The notes: generated from the letters alone by a model not told the origin. DNA of 64,000 nt from Strigamia acuminata (GCA_949358305.1 OX442314.1:12455060-12519059); one strand, 5' to 3'; shown: positions 1-62,640, counted from the first letter of the stretch. A program made the numbers and translations.

Positions 1-18018
<18,018 letters not shown>

Positions 18019-18965
18019 CGTTTACGTAGTTGGTAATAGGAACTTTCCTTCGGCTCAAGGGCAAGAAATCGATCGAGCGCACACTTATTTCTTACGCTGG
18101 AGCATGTCGTGTTCGGATTTAGTCGATCAATTATTTAGAGTCGAAGGACAGTCACAGAACCAGTTCGGACGTTGATCATGTCGGCGAGAAAAGTCGAGCG
18201 ATTGCGGGTTCAAATCCGTTAGTCTTTTCTCGCAGACACTCGTGCCAGGAAGCTTGGAAAGCGCCTCTGATGATGAGCAGCTATTTTGAGCTGCGACTGC
18301 AGTTCCTCCTTTAGGTGCCGAATAATAAGCGTAAACTTGTGACGCTCCTTCAACCTCTTTAGAACCAAGTAATTTCCGCGATAATTGATGCGTTCGCAGC
18401 ATCCGCATACAACTGACATGGGGATGGAAATTTTCCCATACGGTTTGAAAAACTGCTGGAAAATGAACACTAGTGCCATCTGTGAAGATGAAATTTAAAC
18501 TATTTTTTTTTTTTTCTAAATATTGAAAACGGCAATTATTTTGATAGTTATTTATTTGGTTTTTACGATCGTTTATGTTTAATTTTCGGTGCCCAGACTA
18601 GTTATTATCGCTAGTAATTAAAATTTTTTTGTGTGCCGATACTGATATTTTAATTTATCTTTGATTTATGGACCTTTGGTATCAAACCTAGACCTTTTTG
18701 AAGTCATTTTATAGATTTTTTTATGGATTTGAAATTTTACCCGTGAAAGTTGATAAGAAAACCAAAAAAAAACATTCATAATGTAATTTAAGCTAAACAA
18801 CATTTTTAATTGACCGTCTCGATCTAACTCAAAAAATGGCGGCCGAAAAAAAATATTCTACCGTAATATTTTTGAAAGTAGAAAGTAGAAACAAACATTT
18901 CAAACATTGGTTTATTACTTCTACCATTATCAGTAGAGAGCATACACATGATTCATCATTTTACA
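18019..18965. other. RyR 5' flank and spacer to the MATH-BTB genes
   Basis: The stretch just above the RyR start codon (context AACGATGGC) is the probable 5' UTR and promoter, but I see no clear TATA box or splice junction. Short frames at 18127-18479 have no recognisable product. From about 18490 to 18905 the sequence is AT-rich with nothing I can name. Confidence 0.5.
18911..18916 (-). terminator. AATAAA polyadenylation signal of MATH-BTB gene A
   Basis: TTTATT on the plus strand reads AATAAA on the gene strand, about 50 nt after the stop codon. The paralogue has the same signal in a similar context at 20781-20786. Confidence 0.65.
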
Positions 18966-20078
18966 TTACTCGCAGTTAACTTTGGTGAAACTAGCCAGTG
19001 TGTTATTCCATTTTTCACTGCCCATTTGAATGGCGTTCAATCTCCAAAACTCCAGAACGAAATTTTCCAAATTGGTTACGTTGTTGGATTTAGCAAATTT
19101 GTAGCATTCCAATGCGCTGTTAACATCGACGTTGGTAGACAACTTTCCGATGCAAATTTCTTCTAAACTCTTAATTTTATAATCAATGGCCATTAAAAGA
19201 AGATCCTTCCATTCGTTGTTAGATTTTAGAGTCGGAATCTCATCGGTGTAAACGAATTTAACGATATGGTCAAAATTGTTGAGCGACACGTTTAGTTCGA
19301 CATGCAGAGGTTTCTTACATTGATCATCTTGATTTGCGTTGACAACGAGTTGGTTGTACAGTTCGGGTGCACGAGTTTTTATTATAGGTGTGTGAAGATG
19401 GTGATATTTATTTTGGTTGACAGTTACAATATCAGCAGTTTCTTCGTCCTTCAATACTTTGGATCCAAAATCTTTATAAGTTTGATAGTCAGCTGCATTC
19501 GATTTCAAATATTCTACAGTCGGTCTGGTTGATTCTATAACATCATTCAGGTACCAAATGTCAACCAATATTGGTAGGTCTTCTTGACTATCAGGAATCT
19601 TTCTCAGCAATTCTTCTTTAGAAATAGCGTTCTCCAAATCCCAATAATTGCGCTGACCCGGCAATAGGCTTAGCATTACCTTTCTGTCGTAGTTAGTAGA
19701 TTTTAGTTGAAGCACTGTTGATCCATTTGCACGAAGAAATTGTATTTTAATTCTCCAGTGAACACGGTCGGTAAAAATGCTGCCTCCCAAATAATGCACA
19801 TAAAAGCCAATGCTAGGACTACCATTGCCTCTAGCTAGCCATAAAAAATAAAATTTCATAGAGCGTCCATTCACTGTTGAATCAAAATGTGGACTCGTAA
19901 ATTCGTATGTATGAATATAGGTTTTCCATTGTTTAAGAATCCATAAAGTAGGCGCATGAACTATACGACTATCAGTTACTCCAATTGTTGTTGCAGACCG
20001 TACGAGCCTAGAAAGATCGTTTGCATTGCTCGTTGCAGCGCACAAAACGACAAGAAAAAGAGTTACCAGTTGAAACAT
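18966..20078 (-). CDS. Secreted MATH-BTB protein A (signal peptide + MATH + BTB/POZ)
   Basis: This single-exon gene encodes 370 residues from MFQLVTLF; an in-frame ATG nine nt upstream (20087) would add MSK. I prefer the inner start because the TATA box at 20113-20120 places transcription initiation close to 20087, and the paralogue has only the inner ATG. Residues 1-19 are a clear signal peptide (hydrophobic core, then CAATSNA). A MATH/TRAF-like beta domain spans about 30-170, a degenerate BTB about 200-300 (TADIVTVNQNKYHHLHTPII, IVKFVYTDEIPTL), and a BACK-like helical tail follows to the end. NGS, NVS, NVT and NNT sequons fit passage through the ER. SPOP-type MATH-BTB proteins are Cul3 adaptors in nucleus or cytosol, so a secreted version must do something else; function unknown. 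Confidence 0.9.
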   Translation of the reverse strand: MFQLVTLFLVVLCAATSNANDLSRLVRSATTIGVTDSRIVHAPTLWILKQWKTYIHTYEFTSPHFDSTVNGRSMKFYFLWLARGNGSPSIGFYVHYLGGSIFTDRVHWRIKIQFLRANGSTVLQLKSTNYDRKVMLSLLPGQRNYWDLENAISKEELLRKIPDSQEDLPILVDIWYLNDVIESTRPTVEYLKSNAADYQTYKDFGSKVLKDEETADIVTVNQNKYHHLHTPIIKTRAPELYNQLVVNANQDDQCKKPLHVELNVSLNNFDHIVKFVYTDEIPTLKSNNEWKDLLLMAIDYKIKSLEEICIGKLSTNVDVNSALECYKFAKSNNVTNLENFVLEFWRLNAIQMGSEKWNNTLASFTKVNCE

Positions 20079-20112
20079 TTTGCTCATTATAATTCTCCTT
20101 GTTCCTGACCAT

Positions 20113-20120
20113 CTTTATAT
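20113..20120 (-). promoter_or_regulatory. TATA box of MATH-BTB gene A
   Basis: On the gene strand CATATAAAGATGGTCAGGA lies 26-42 nt before the start codons. The TATAAAGATGGTCAGGA segment is shared with the paralogue, which indicates a duplicated core promoter and a very short 5' UTR. Confidence 0.65.
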
Positions 20121-20865
20121 GTGAGATTCAACAGGAAATACGCAATTTAATTTATCAGCGATTTCGACCAATAACTACTGTTCAGTTGGAAAAAATATTT
20201 TTTTACAAAGTAATAATCTATGATGGAACTGACATTGAAATTAGTGACCAGTGGGTCCAAAAAGTAAAGATTGCTGTCATCTAAGTTAAAAAAAACGGGT
20301 AATTTTCTGTATTTTGTCTAGACGGTACATGTTATTACCAATGGAACAGTTTTAAATGACCGCTATCGGTTGCTACTGGATTACTGCATTACTAAAGTTC
20401 ACGCCCGGTATCTTGATGCTAAATTCGTACTGCGCATCCCATTCCGCGCAGACGATTTTCTATTCCAGTATTAAGCCTAATATTAGGCCTAATAATGCTA
20501 CAATTAAGTAAATAAACAACAATAAACTCATCATCAAAAGCATAATTAACAGCGTAGTACTAAAATATTGTTGTTTATTTACTGAAGTTTAGCATTATTA
20601 GTTCTAATAGTAGGTATCGGTATATCGTACATTGTTTTTTTTTTTTGCGATTTCTCACACAGACACACGGTCAGACAATTCTTCTGGCTTTCTTTTACAG
20701 ATACTCTCATTTATTGGAACGATCAATCAATAGTAATCGGGCCCGAAGGAAACTAAAGAAACAAAATTCTCAAACATCAGTTTATTACATTTGCATACGG
20801 TTATTCATTATACATTTTTAACTAGAGATTGTGTACATGATTCATCATTGACGTATTATTAGTTA
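20121..20865. other. Spacer between the two MATH-BTB paralogues
   Basis: No gene is supported. It holds short mirrored stretches around TAGGCCTAATA and AGCATTATTAG, and the polyadenylation signal of gene B (AATAAA on the minus strand at 20781-20786). Confidence 0.5.
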
Positions 20866-21960
20866 CTAGCAGTTTACTTTGGTGAAACCAGCCAATGTCT
20901 TATCCCATTTTTCAGTGCCCATTGTAATGGCGTTCACTCTCCAAAACTCTAGAACGAAATTTTCCAAATTGGTTACGTTTTTGCATTTTGCAAATTTGTA
21001 GAAGTCCAATACGTTGTTGACGTTCACGCTGTCAGCCAACTTTCCGATGCAAATTTCCTCTAAACTCTTAATTTTATAATCTCTGGCCATCAAAAGAAGA
21101 TCCTTCCATTCGTTGTTTGATTTTAGAGTGGGAATCTCATCGGTGTAAACGAATTTAACGATATGGTCAAAATTATTGAGCGACACGTTCAGTTCGACAT
21201 GCAGAGGTTTCTTACATTGATCATCTTGATTTGCGTTGACAACGAGTTGGTTGTACAGTTCGGGTGCGCGAGTCTTTATTATCTGTTTATGAAGATGGCG
21301 ATTTCCATTTTGGTTGACAGTCAAGATGTCAGCGGTTTCTTCGTCCTTCAGTACTTTGGATCCAAAATCTGTATACGTTTGATAGTCAGCTGCATTTGAT
21401 TTCAAATATTCCACAGTCGGCTTGGTTGATTCTGTAATATCGTTCACGTACCAAATGTCAGCAAATATTGACAAGTCTTCTTGATTAACGGGAATTTTGT
21501 TCAGCAATTCTTCTTTACGAATAAAATTATCCCAATTTAACCAAGATTCGCGCCATGAGAGTACCATTATGTTGTTGTGGTGGTGAGAAGTTTTTCCTTC
21601 AAACACTGCAGCTCCATTTGCATGAAGTAACTGAAATTTAATTCTCCAGTGAACGCCCTGGTTAAAACTGCTGTCTCTCAAATGATATACAGAAAAACCA
21701 AAGTTCTGACTTCCTGTTTTCCAAACAAAACTAAATTTCAAAGATCGTCCATTTACCGTTGAATTAAAATGTGGACTCCACAACTGCTGTGTGTTATAAT
21801 AGCTTTTCCATTGTTTAATGATCCACAAAGTAGGCGCATGAACTAGGTGACTATCACTGACTCCAATTGTTGTTGCGGACCGTTCGATCCTGGAAAGATG
21901 GTTTGCATCGCTCGTTGCAGCGCACAAAAAGACGAGAAAAAGAGTTACCAGTTGAAACAT
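20866..21960 (-). CDS. Secreted MATH-BTB protein B, tandem paralogue of A
   Basis: This single-exon gene encodes 364 residues from MFQLVTLFLVFLCAATSDA, a signal peptide almost identical to that of gene A. The upstream in-frame codon at 21981 is GTG, so the ATG at 21960 is the start. Domain order is the same: MATH, BTB, BACK-like tail ending FTKVNC. Between A and B the signal peptide and the BTB core are nearly unchanged, including over 50 consecutive identical residues after RAPELYNQLV. The MATH domain has diverged strongly (for example WLARGNGSPSIGF against WKTGSQNFGF). This suggests a recent tandem duplication with conversion or purifying selection on the BTB half and faster change in the binding half. 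Function unknown. Confidence 0.9.
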   Translation of the reverse strand: MFQLVTLFLVFLCAATSDANHLSRIERSATTIGVSDSHLVHAPTLWIIKQWKSYYNTQQLWSPHFNSTVNGRSLKFSFVWKTGSQNFGFSVYHLRDSSFNQGVHWRIKFQLLHANGAAVFEGKTSHHHNNIMVLSWRESWLNWDNFIRKEELLNKIPVNQEDLSIFADIWYVNDITESTKPTVEYLKSNAADYQTYTDFGSKVLKDEETADILTVNQNGNRHLHKQIIKTRAPELYNQLVVNANQDDQCKKPLHVELNVSLNNFDHIVKFVYTDEIPTLKSNNEWKDLLLMARDYKIKSLEEICIGKLADSVNVNNVLDFYKFAKCKNVTNLENFVLEFWRVNAITMGTEKWDKTLAGFTKVNC

Positions 21961-21995
21961 TTTGCTCGTTATAATTCTCACTTTTCCTGACCATC

Positions 21996-22003
21996 TTTAT
22001 ATA
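21996..22003 (-). promoter_or_regulatory. TATA box of MATH-BTB gene B
   Basis: TATATAAAGATGGTCAGGA on the gene strand lies about 36 nt before the start codon and matches the element of gene A. Confidence 0.65.
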
Positions 22004-22397
22004 AGAAGTTAAACAGGAAATACGTAACTTAATTTGTCGGGGATTTCCACCAATGATATATATGATATGATAGATATCTATCTATGATAGAACTGGCATT
22101 GACATGAGTGACCTGTACTTAGTTCTAAGAGTGAAGGTTTGTGAGAAACTTCGGTCAATTTGGATAATTGTATTTGATTAAGTTAAAAGATTTGGTTTTC
22201 CCCGTTCCAAAACGAGACAGGAAACTAGAGATAACGTGTAGAGATCATATGATCAATAACCATATCAATTATCATCTGCAGACGAAAGAAGGTTAGTTTC
22301 TTTTCTTTCGTCTAAAGTTAAGCACTCGAATATATTTTATTGTGATAATTTAAAAAAAAAAAATTTTTTTTATTTCAGAATTAAAATTCGGTCCGAG
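22004..22397. other. Shared upstream region between divergent genes B and C
   Basis: About 390 nt separate the divergent genes. A TCTATCTATGATAGA hairpin lies near 22078. The A/T tract just before 22380 and ATATATTTTATTG at 22330 are the only promoter-like features for gene C. No other gene is visible. Confidence 0.45.
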
Positions 22398-23987
22398 ATG
22401 AATAATTTCATCGTTTTCACGGTCGTATTTTTCATCTCGGTGCTTGGAACACTTTGCGGCCCCTCGGGTTACCCGGTACATCAGGTTGCTACGGCATTCA
22501 CTAAAACTCCGATACCAGCATCGGTCAAGGCAAATCTGGATATCATGGATGGTTACAGCAACTATAAACTGTCTTCGGCAGCTGAACTGAAGTTGCCCTT
22601 TCTTGACACCATCAAAAACTGTAAGATCTACAACGACGGTGTGAGTAAACGTTACATACAACGCACTCTAAAGGAAGGAACACGACGCAAGATTACGTAC
22701 AGCGACATAAAGGCAGCACAGGACGAATTGAAAGACGTTTTAGAAGAAATGCGAGACAACACAAAAATACAAAAGTCCCTTAGCAAGCAGGAGCGGCAGG
22801 AAATAGCGGATAAACTATGGAGAAAGAAGATGGGCAAGGCTATGAAAAACGTTGGTGTTACCAAACCGAAACAAGGAAAGCCAGTACCAGCATCTATCGG
22901 GTTTTCAATTGAACTAATAACTAACGAACATCGGGTTTTAATAGATAAGACAGGCAAACAACCGCCACAAGTATTCGCCGTCACCACTGTAAATGCATAT
23001 TTTGAAGGTGAACTTGTTGGTACTTTAAGAGGAGAATATGGATTGTCGAATGAGCGTTTTACGTTTCTGTACAATGCGACTGATTTAAAAGCTAGCCTCA
23101 TGTTGCACCCAAAAAGTCCTAGCAATTGCGTTTACGCGCGGGAATTAATTTGTGTGGGTCGACCGGTAGTAAACGCGTGTAACAGACACGATATTGATGG
23201 GATTTTAAAAGATGAAGATTATAAATGTAAAGAATTCGGGGCGAACGTACACTATCATCAGTTAGGTTATAAAAGAAGCTTTGATCTTTCGGATTTATTC
23301 GACTCTGAAGTGGAACCACTCGTGCGGGAACGTCAAAATCCAAATGAAACACAGCCCGTGATGAAGAAAGCGTATATCCCGATTAAGATTTATGTGGGAC
23401 CAACACCAAACACTAATATTGAAAGCGAGACCATTCCTCTGTCCGAAGTTGTACCTAATTTCATTCTTATTGATGAAATTGTAGGCGAAGATGAAGAAAC
23501 TGACTTGGATTATCCGGAAGAAACAGATTTAAACATTTTATTGATTTACAACGAGACGATTTACGAATTTTCCGTACACAGACTAATCATTTACGCTCGT
23601 ACCGGCGATTTTTTGTACTACTTGGTTGAAAATTCAACCGAACGGGCGATTAATCAGACGGTTGCAATTGACCTTGATATTGATCCGGAGATTTTTAAAG
23701 ATATCCTGCATTTTATTTATCAAAACAAAGTTCCGCGTACAGGAAATTGCAAACATTTGCTGCTGCCGAGCCTAGAATTACAAGTGTACACGTTATTTGA
23801 AAAATGCTTAAAAATCATCAAAGACAATATGACACTCGAGGATGCAATTGATTATTTGCAATTTGCAGAAACGAACCACGTCTTGTTGTTGCGATCAGTT
23901 GTAATGGAATTTTTGCGAAATAACGCCCAACGAATGTCCACCTCTGAATTCATCGATTTGATCCAACGTTTACCAACTATTGAATGA
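22398..23987 (+). CDS. Secreted protein with unique N-terminal region and C-terminal BTB/POZ
   Basis: This intronless gene of 529 codons begins with a signal peptide (MNNFIVFTVVFFISVLGTLC, probable cleavage before GPSG). A basic helical stretch about residues 90-155 (EELR and KKMGKAMK type) follows. Residues 165-270 look like a beta-rich domain with several cysteines, comparable in position to MATH but not recognisable as such. The C-terminal 170 residues are BTB-like (LNILLIYNETIYEFSVHRLI, IFKDILHFIYQNKVPRTGN) plus a BACK-like tail (DAIDYLQFAETNHVLLLRSV). Sequons NAT, NET, NST, NQT and NMT are present. It lies divergently beside the secreted MATH-BTB pair, so I place it in the same family. 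Partner and role unknown. Confidence 0.85.
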   Translation: MNNFIVFTVVFFISVLGTLCGPSGYPVHQVATAFTKTPIPASVKANLDIMDGYSNYKLSSAAELKLPFLDTIKNCKIYNDGVSKRYIQRTLKEGTRRKITYSDIKAAQDELKDVLEEMRDNTKIQKSLSKQERQEIADKLWRKKMGKAMKNVGVTKPKQGKPVPASIGFSIELITNEHRVLIDKTGKQPPQVFAVTTVNAYFEGELVGTLRGEYGLSNERFTFLYNATDLKASLMLHPKSPSNCVYARELICVGRPVVNACNRHDIDGILKDEDYKCKEFGANVHYHQLGYKRSFDLSDLFDSEVEPLVRERQNPNETQPVMKKAYIPIKIYVGPTPNTNIESETIPLSEVVPNFILIDEIVGEDEETDLDYPEETDLNILLIYNETIYEFSVHRLIIYARTGDFLYYLVENSTERAINQTVAIDLDIDPEIFKDILHFIYQNKVPRTGNCKHLLLPSLELQVYTLFEKCLKIIKDNMTLEDAIDYLQFAETNHVLLLRSVVMEFLRNNAQRMSTSEFIDLIQRLPTIE

Positions 23988-24379
23988 ATTGAAACTTGTA
24001 ATCGACTTAATTTTGTCAATTGCATTTTAAAAAATTAATAAAACCAAATAAATATATAAAAAAGTTTAATATGATCTATTAAATTATTTATACTCCATTT
24101 AAAACATTAAATTCGGTATTAAATTTATTTATTAGTTACATATTTGACCGGCAGATGGTAGGAACAACTAAGAAACCATCGGAAAAACACGCGAGTTTAT
24201 TACTTGTCGCCAGGCGACATCGAACGGCCGTTTCTGAGTTTGAAGTGCTGGAATTTCTCCATTAATTCTAGGGGCGCTGCGCACAAACTTTCACCGAACG
24301 AAACGAACGGCGCCACTCGCCAGTGTGCTAGCAGCAGCTCAGACCGACCAACTCGTGTCGGGCATTCAACGAAAAAGTA
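23988..24379. other. 3' end of BTB gene C and TRIM9 5' region
   Basis: AATAAA lies at about 24036-24041 for gene C. From about 24200 GC content rises (CGAACGGCCGTTT, CAGCAGCTCAGACCGACC), as expected for the TRIM9 promoter and 5' UTR. No TATA box is seen. Confidence 0.5.
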
Positions 24380-58476
<34,097 letters not shown>

Positions 58477-58626
58477 AAAACTTGAATGATTTTGTTGGCA
58501 TTGCGGGGAAATGTGGAAAAAAAGTGTGTCATATTGATGCAGAGAATTTCTTTTGGAGAAAGACGTGTATAGTCGAAGATGAAGTGTGTTAATCTCAGTT
58601 TTCAAGTTTTATTTTAGAAAAATAAA
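58477..58626 (+). other. TRIM9 3' UTR with candidate polyadenylation signal
   Basis: After the TGA at 58476 the first AATAAA is at about 58621-58626, in TAGAAAAATAAAAAG. Later A/T-rich signals exist, so the transcript end is not fixed. Confidence 0.5.
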
Positions 58627-61600
58627 AAGTCAAACTCAAATTAAAGGAGAAAGTTAATTAAAATTTGCACGGTCTGCTTCGATCACTAATTTATGATCTC
58701 GAACTATCGATTACAAATACGAAGGATATAGTGATAACCGAACAACGAACTGGCGATTCTGGTGTCAAAGTGTCAAAGTGGTGAAGTGATGTGTCATATT
58801 GACATGAGAACTTGGATTGAGGTGTGTCTACTTCAGATTTAGATTTGTAGTTAAAATGTTTTTTTGTTCTTTTTAAAATATATATAAAAATGTTTTGAGG
58901 ATGTGGATGAGAGTGGGTGTTTTGAAATGAATTTATGAGTGAAACTTTAGAGGTGCAACAAGTGTTTAATTTAAAATGTTGTGATTATTTAATTCCACTG
59001 AAGCTGCCGAATCTAGAACCAAAATGTAGTGATGTACACAAGTGATTTATAAAACTTTACGTTTTCTTTTTTTAATTTGTGAACTTTAATTATAAGAAAA
59101 ATACAGTATACATTCCCCAGTTTCTGTTTTGAATATTTATTTGAAATTTAAATCTCGGTAAAAAGGAAAATAAGAAATAAATTCTGAATTACTGAAAGCG
59201 CCGTAATGCAAAAAGTCACCGTTGCGAGGCGTTTTTTGCAGAAAGAAAATGGCTTCGGCTTTCTTCGCCACTTCGTCAGAATGTTTCAAATAAAAGGAAC
59301 ATAAGGTATGATAACACTTCATTTATCACTAATTATTTAGTTTGTAGTTATACTCGTGCAATGTAGGTGTGAAATCAATCTTGAAATACTTTCAGAAAAT
59401 GGAAAATGTTTACTCTTGAAAGTGTTACGATTCGTGCTAAATATTGAATTATTTTTTTTTAGATTTATTTCACAAAAAAATCAAATGAGATGCCAGCAAA
59501 ACTAAATAGATTCAACAAAAAGATCACATCAACTGAAGATATTTTTTTAAATGGTGTAACGGCGGCGGCCGAATCCAGGTACCAAAGGTAAGTTGAATTA
59601 CTTAGAGAAAAAATATTTGTAGTGTTTGCACTTTGCATCTAGGATCCAAAATAAAATTTAAAAACTATAAATTGTTGCAAAACACGATTGTGGCTGGGAA
59701 ATCATAACTGGTCATTTAAAATCGATTTATTTTTTACACATAAGTGTTCATTTTTGTGTTTTTGTGTGTCTTTTGGCTGCCTTCAGCTTCAAGTTGGGAT
59801 CCAGCTGAAAGGCGAGCAAATTCTTTTGTATGGCTGAAAAAGCAAAGTGGCAATGTAAGCACTTTTTTCTTCTTTTTTTCTCGTAGTTAAAAAAATTTTC
59901 TTTTAAACTTTCATAATAGCTTATTACGCTGACATTTACTGCCGGTGTTAACGAATTTTTTTTTTTAAGTTTTGTTTTCCATCTTGGAAATACCAAAACA
60001 AAAAATATGATTCGTTTGGTTATGGAGAATATTTACTAGAGAATGAACACGGTGCAAGCTAATACCCGTTCAGTTCCTCTTTAATTTCGTTAATTTAAAT
60101 TTTGTTCTGTTTGCTGGAAAATTGTGTTGTATAGTGGGATGGAGCATGTTATTGGATTAGTTTTCAAACGCCAATTTTGTGAATTAAATTTCCATTAAAT
60201 TGGAATGAGTTAATGGTTTCTCTGCACGCACACGCACTCGTCAGGTTTAAAGTTTTAGAATTCACTCTCAGGTTGAAATTTTTTCGAGACTTAATTTTGC
60301 TAATGTTTCTTTATAAGGTGGTGTAGCCAGTTTGACCATGTCGTTGTCTTTAACGTGTGTCGTAAATAGTTAAAACAGCAGCTTTAAACGGACTGGGATG
60401 GACCCCAGACGTAATTGCACGAGGGTTTTATATCTCAATGCTGCTTAATAAATATAACCTGATAGATGTAACTACTGCCATCAGTGTCGACGACTTAACC
60501 CGGTTTAATTCGGTTTCTTTAAAGGGAGATTGAGTTGAACTTCTTTTTGAAGTTGTATATATATATAGGAAGGAAAAGAGAAGAAAATTTGATTTTTTTT
60601 TTTATATAATTGGGACATAGACAAGAATTTCTGCCCAATTTAGGCAGGTAATTTTGAGGTAGGGACCTGTTTGAGGGTGGTTTCGGTCGTTATATAGGTT
60701 GTTGCCAAATGGAGGTGGTCATCAACTTCAACACAAGTTTCACTGTATTTAAAGTAATGATTTAAGAGTGTCATTAGGAAACAATTTCTTAAAACTTGTG
60801 ATAGATCTTTGGCACATCACAAGCTCAAGAATACTACAGTAGAGCATCGATTATCCGAACTAATTGAGAGACAGGTGTTCGTAAAACCGATTTGTTTGCA
60901 TAATCGAACATAAAGTTTATATTCATACTAGGTGCATTCGAAAAGTCATTTGCACTGAATGACCAGTGCAAATGGCTGTGTAAATGTCAAGTTAAACGGC
61001 CCAATTTTTTAATTTAAAATAATTTTCATGTGTAAACTTGCTGTTCTAGCACGTCAATAGCTGCTACAAAATTGTTCTTGCGATCGAGATCATTGCAACC
61101 GATATAATGGAAATCCAAGATGGCTGCCAGCAATACACAATTTGAACCTGAGTAATAACGTTTTGGATAAAGTGATGGTGGCAAAATATTGCAACGCTCG
61201 TTTTCTATTTCCCAAGTTAGAAATTCACCTCGCAAATTGTCTATGAAAAAACAAAGAAGTTTTCAAGAGCACTTTACTTTAAACTTAGCAATTATTTTGT
61301 ATTTAAGGAAGCGAAATGGGTGGTTATTAATTTCTAATGTTGTATCAAGAAATGCAATTAACTGTAATCCTTTAATTACTGATGTTTTAAGATTTTTTGT
61401 ATAAGAACTGTTGAAGTTACCTGTCAATTGCCTCAGCTGGAGAAAGAAACTAATCACGTTTAGATGTGGATTGTGGAACAAATGAAAATTGTGACCTTTT
61501 TTCCGGGAACAAATTGAATGAAATTAATTTTGTTGCTGTTTTTTCCTTGTTGTAATTCGATTAGGAACAAACGCATTAGAGGAACCTTGAGAATACGTTG

Positions 61601-61789
61601 TAATGGGATTAATTTGGGCTTTGACAATAGAGGTCGGGTTTAAAGTTTGTGGTGATCTCGAAATATGTTTCGAGAAAGACTTGGAAATTCGCCTTTAATT
61701 AGTAGCAAAATTATGTGAAGATTTTCCATCTTTTAATTTTTGTTTCAGGAAATTCTTACATACAGTCCGCGACAAAATGATAAGTGCAC
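58627..61789. other. Intergenic region downstream of TRIM9
   Basis: I see no supported gene. There is an imperfect hairpin CATTTGCACTG/CAGTGCAAATG at about 60940-60972. The remaining frames are short and AT-driven. Confidence 0.5.
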
Positions 61790-62640
61790 TAGGGATGAGA
61801 ACGGGACTAATTCTTGGGTCCCGACCCATCTCGTGTCCCGAAATCTGCCTATTTTTCCAGCCCCGACCCGTCCCGTGTCCCGAAATGTGCTAATCAAATC
61901 AAATCAAAAATCTACCCTACCATCACTTATGCCTCCCAGTTTTGGAACTCAACGTCGGCTCGTTTCAAGGCCCAACTCATAACGGCATACAACCGTGTTT
62001 TCCGTACTGCTTTTAAATTCTATGACAGGACCCACATCACTCCGCTCTGCAACAAATTACGTATTCTGACGCTGGACAACCTTCTCCTACTGAACGACCT
62101 GTCGTCGATCACGGACATTCTCCGGAATCCAGATCACCCCGCGCGTTTCATCGCTGACCACTACTGCTCGGACACGGAAACCCGCTCCACCCGTCGCCAT
62201 AAGTTCGAAATCGCCGCAAGAATATCTAACTACCTGATGAAGTCTTACCCGTACCGCTGTGCCTCTGACTGGAACAACCTCCCCTACGAAGTCAGATCGA
62301 CCATTTTTGACTGCTCGGTTACGAGATGTTGCTTCCACTGTAAGCACATGCACAGACGCCTTCGCAATCACCTCCTGACAATACAAAAAACTACCTAATC
62401 TCTGTCACCCCCTTTATTTTGTTTTTTTTCCTGTAATTTACACCCTGGGAGTGCTGTAGTACTTAATAAATAAATAATTTTTCCCGCCCCGACCCGTCCC
62501 GTGTCCCGAAATATGCCAATTTTTCGAGTTCCGACCTGTCTCGTGTCCCGAAATGTGCTGAATCCAGATTTATCCAGTCCCGTCCCGTCCCGAATCCCGC
62601 TGCGGGACCGGGACCGGTCCCGGTCCCGTTCTCATCCCTA
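61790..62640. mobile_element. hAT-like non-autonomous DNA element with 8-bp target duplication
   Basis: The termini TAGGGATGAGAACGGGAC and GTCCCGTTCTCATCCCTA are perfect 18-bp inverted repeats. AAGTGCAC at 61782-61789 and 62641-62648 is an 8-bp duplication, diagnostic of the hAT superfamily and some relatives. Next to each end lie degenerate copies of CCCGTCCCGTGTCCCGAAAT. No transposase is present. A non-LTR retrotransposon fragment (about 61894-62477) has split the element; without it, it would be about 270 bp. Confidence 0.88.
61894..62477 (+). pseudogene. 3' fragment of a non-LTR retrotransposon (end of reverse transcriptase ORF)
   Basis: The plus-strand frame to the stop at 62398 reads TYASQFWNSTSARFKAQLIT, then NRVFRTAFKFYDRTHITPLC, and near the end YRCASDWNNLPYEVRS. 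This is typical of the region after the RT domain in RTE/CR1/Jockey-type elements. The piece ends in a short 3' UTR and ATAAATAAATAA, typical of 5'-truncated non-LTR insertion. It interrupts the hAT-like element. The frame is still open, so the insertion is fairly young. The exact clade is uncertain. Confidence 0.75.

Noticed and set aside
18181-18235. tRNA-like B box (GGGTTCAAATCC) within a GCGAGAAAAG/CTTTTCTCGC inverted repeat
   Set aside because: The T-arm stem does not pair properly, and no D arm or anticodon arm fits at the right spacing. At most a chance hairpin or a remnant of a tRNA-derived SINE.
18127-18479. Overlapping minus-strand frames upstream of RyR
   Set aside because: They lie in the probable RyR 5' UTR or promoter and have no protein-like features.
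21961-21981. Upstream extension of MATH-BTB gene B
   Set aside because: The codon at 21981 is GTG, and the extension would separate the signal peptide from the N-terminus; the ATG at 21960 matches the paralogue.
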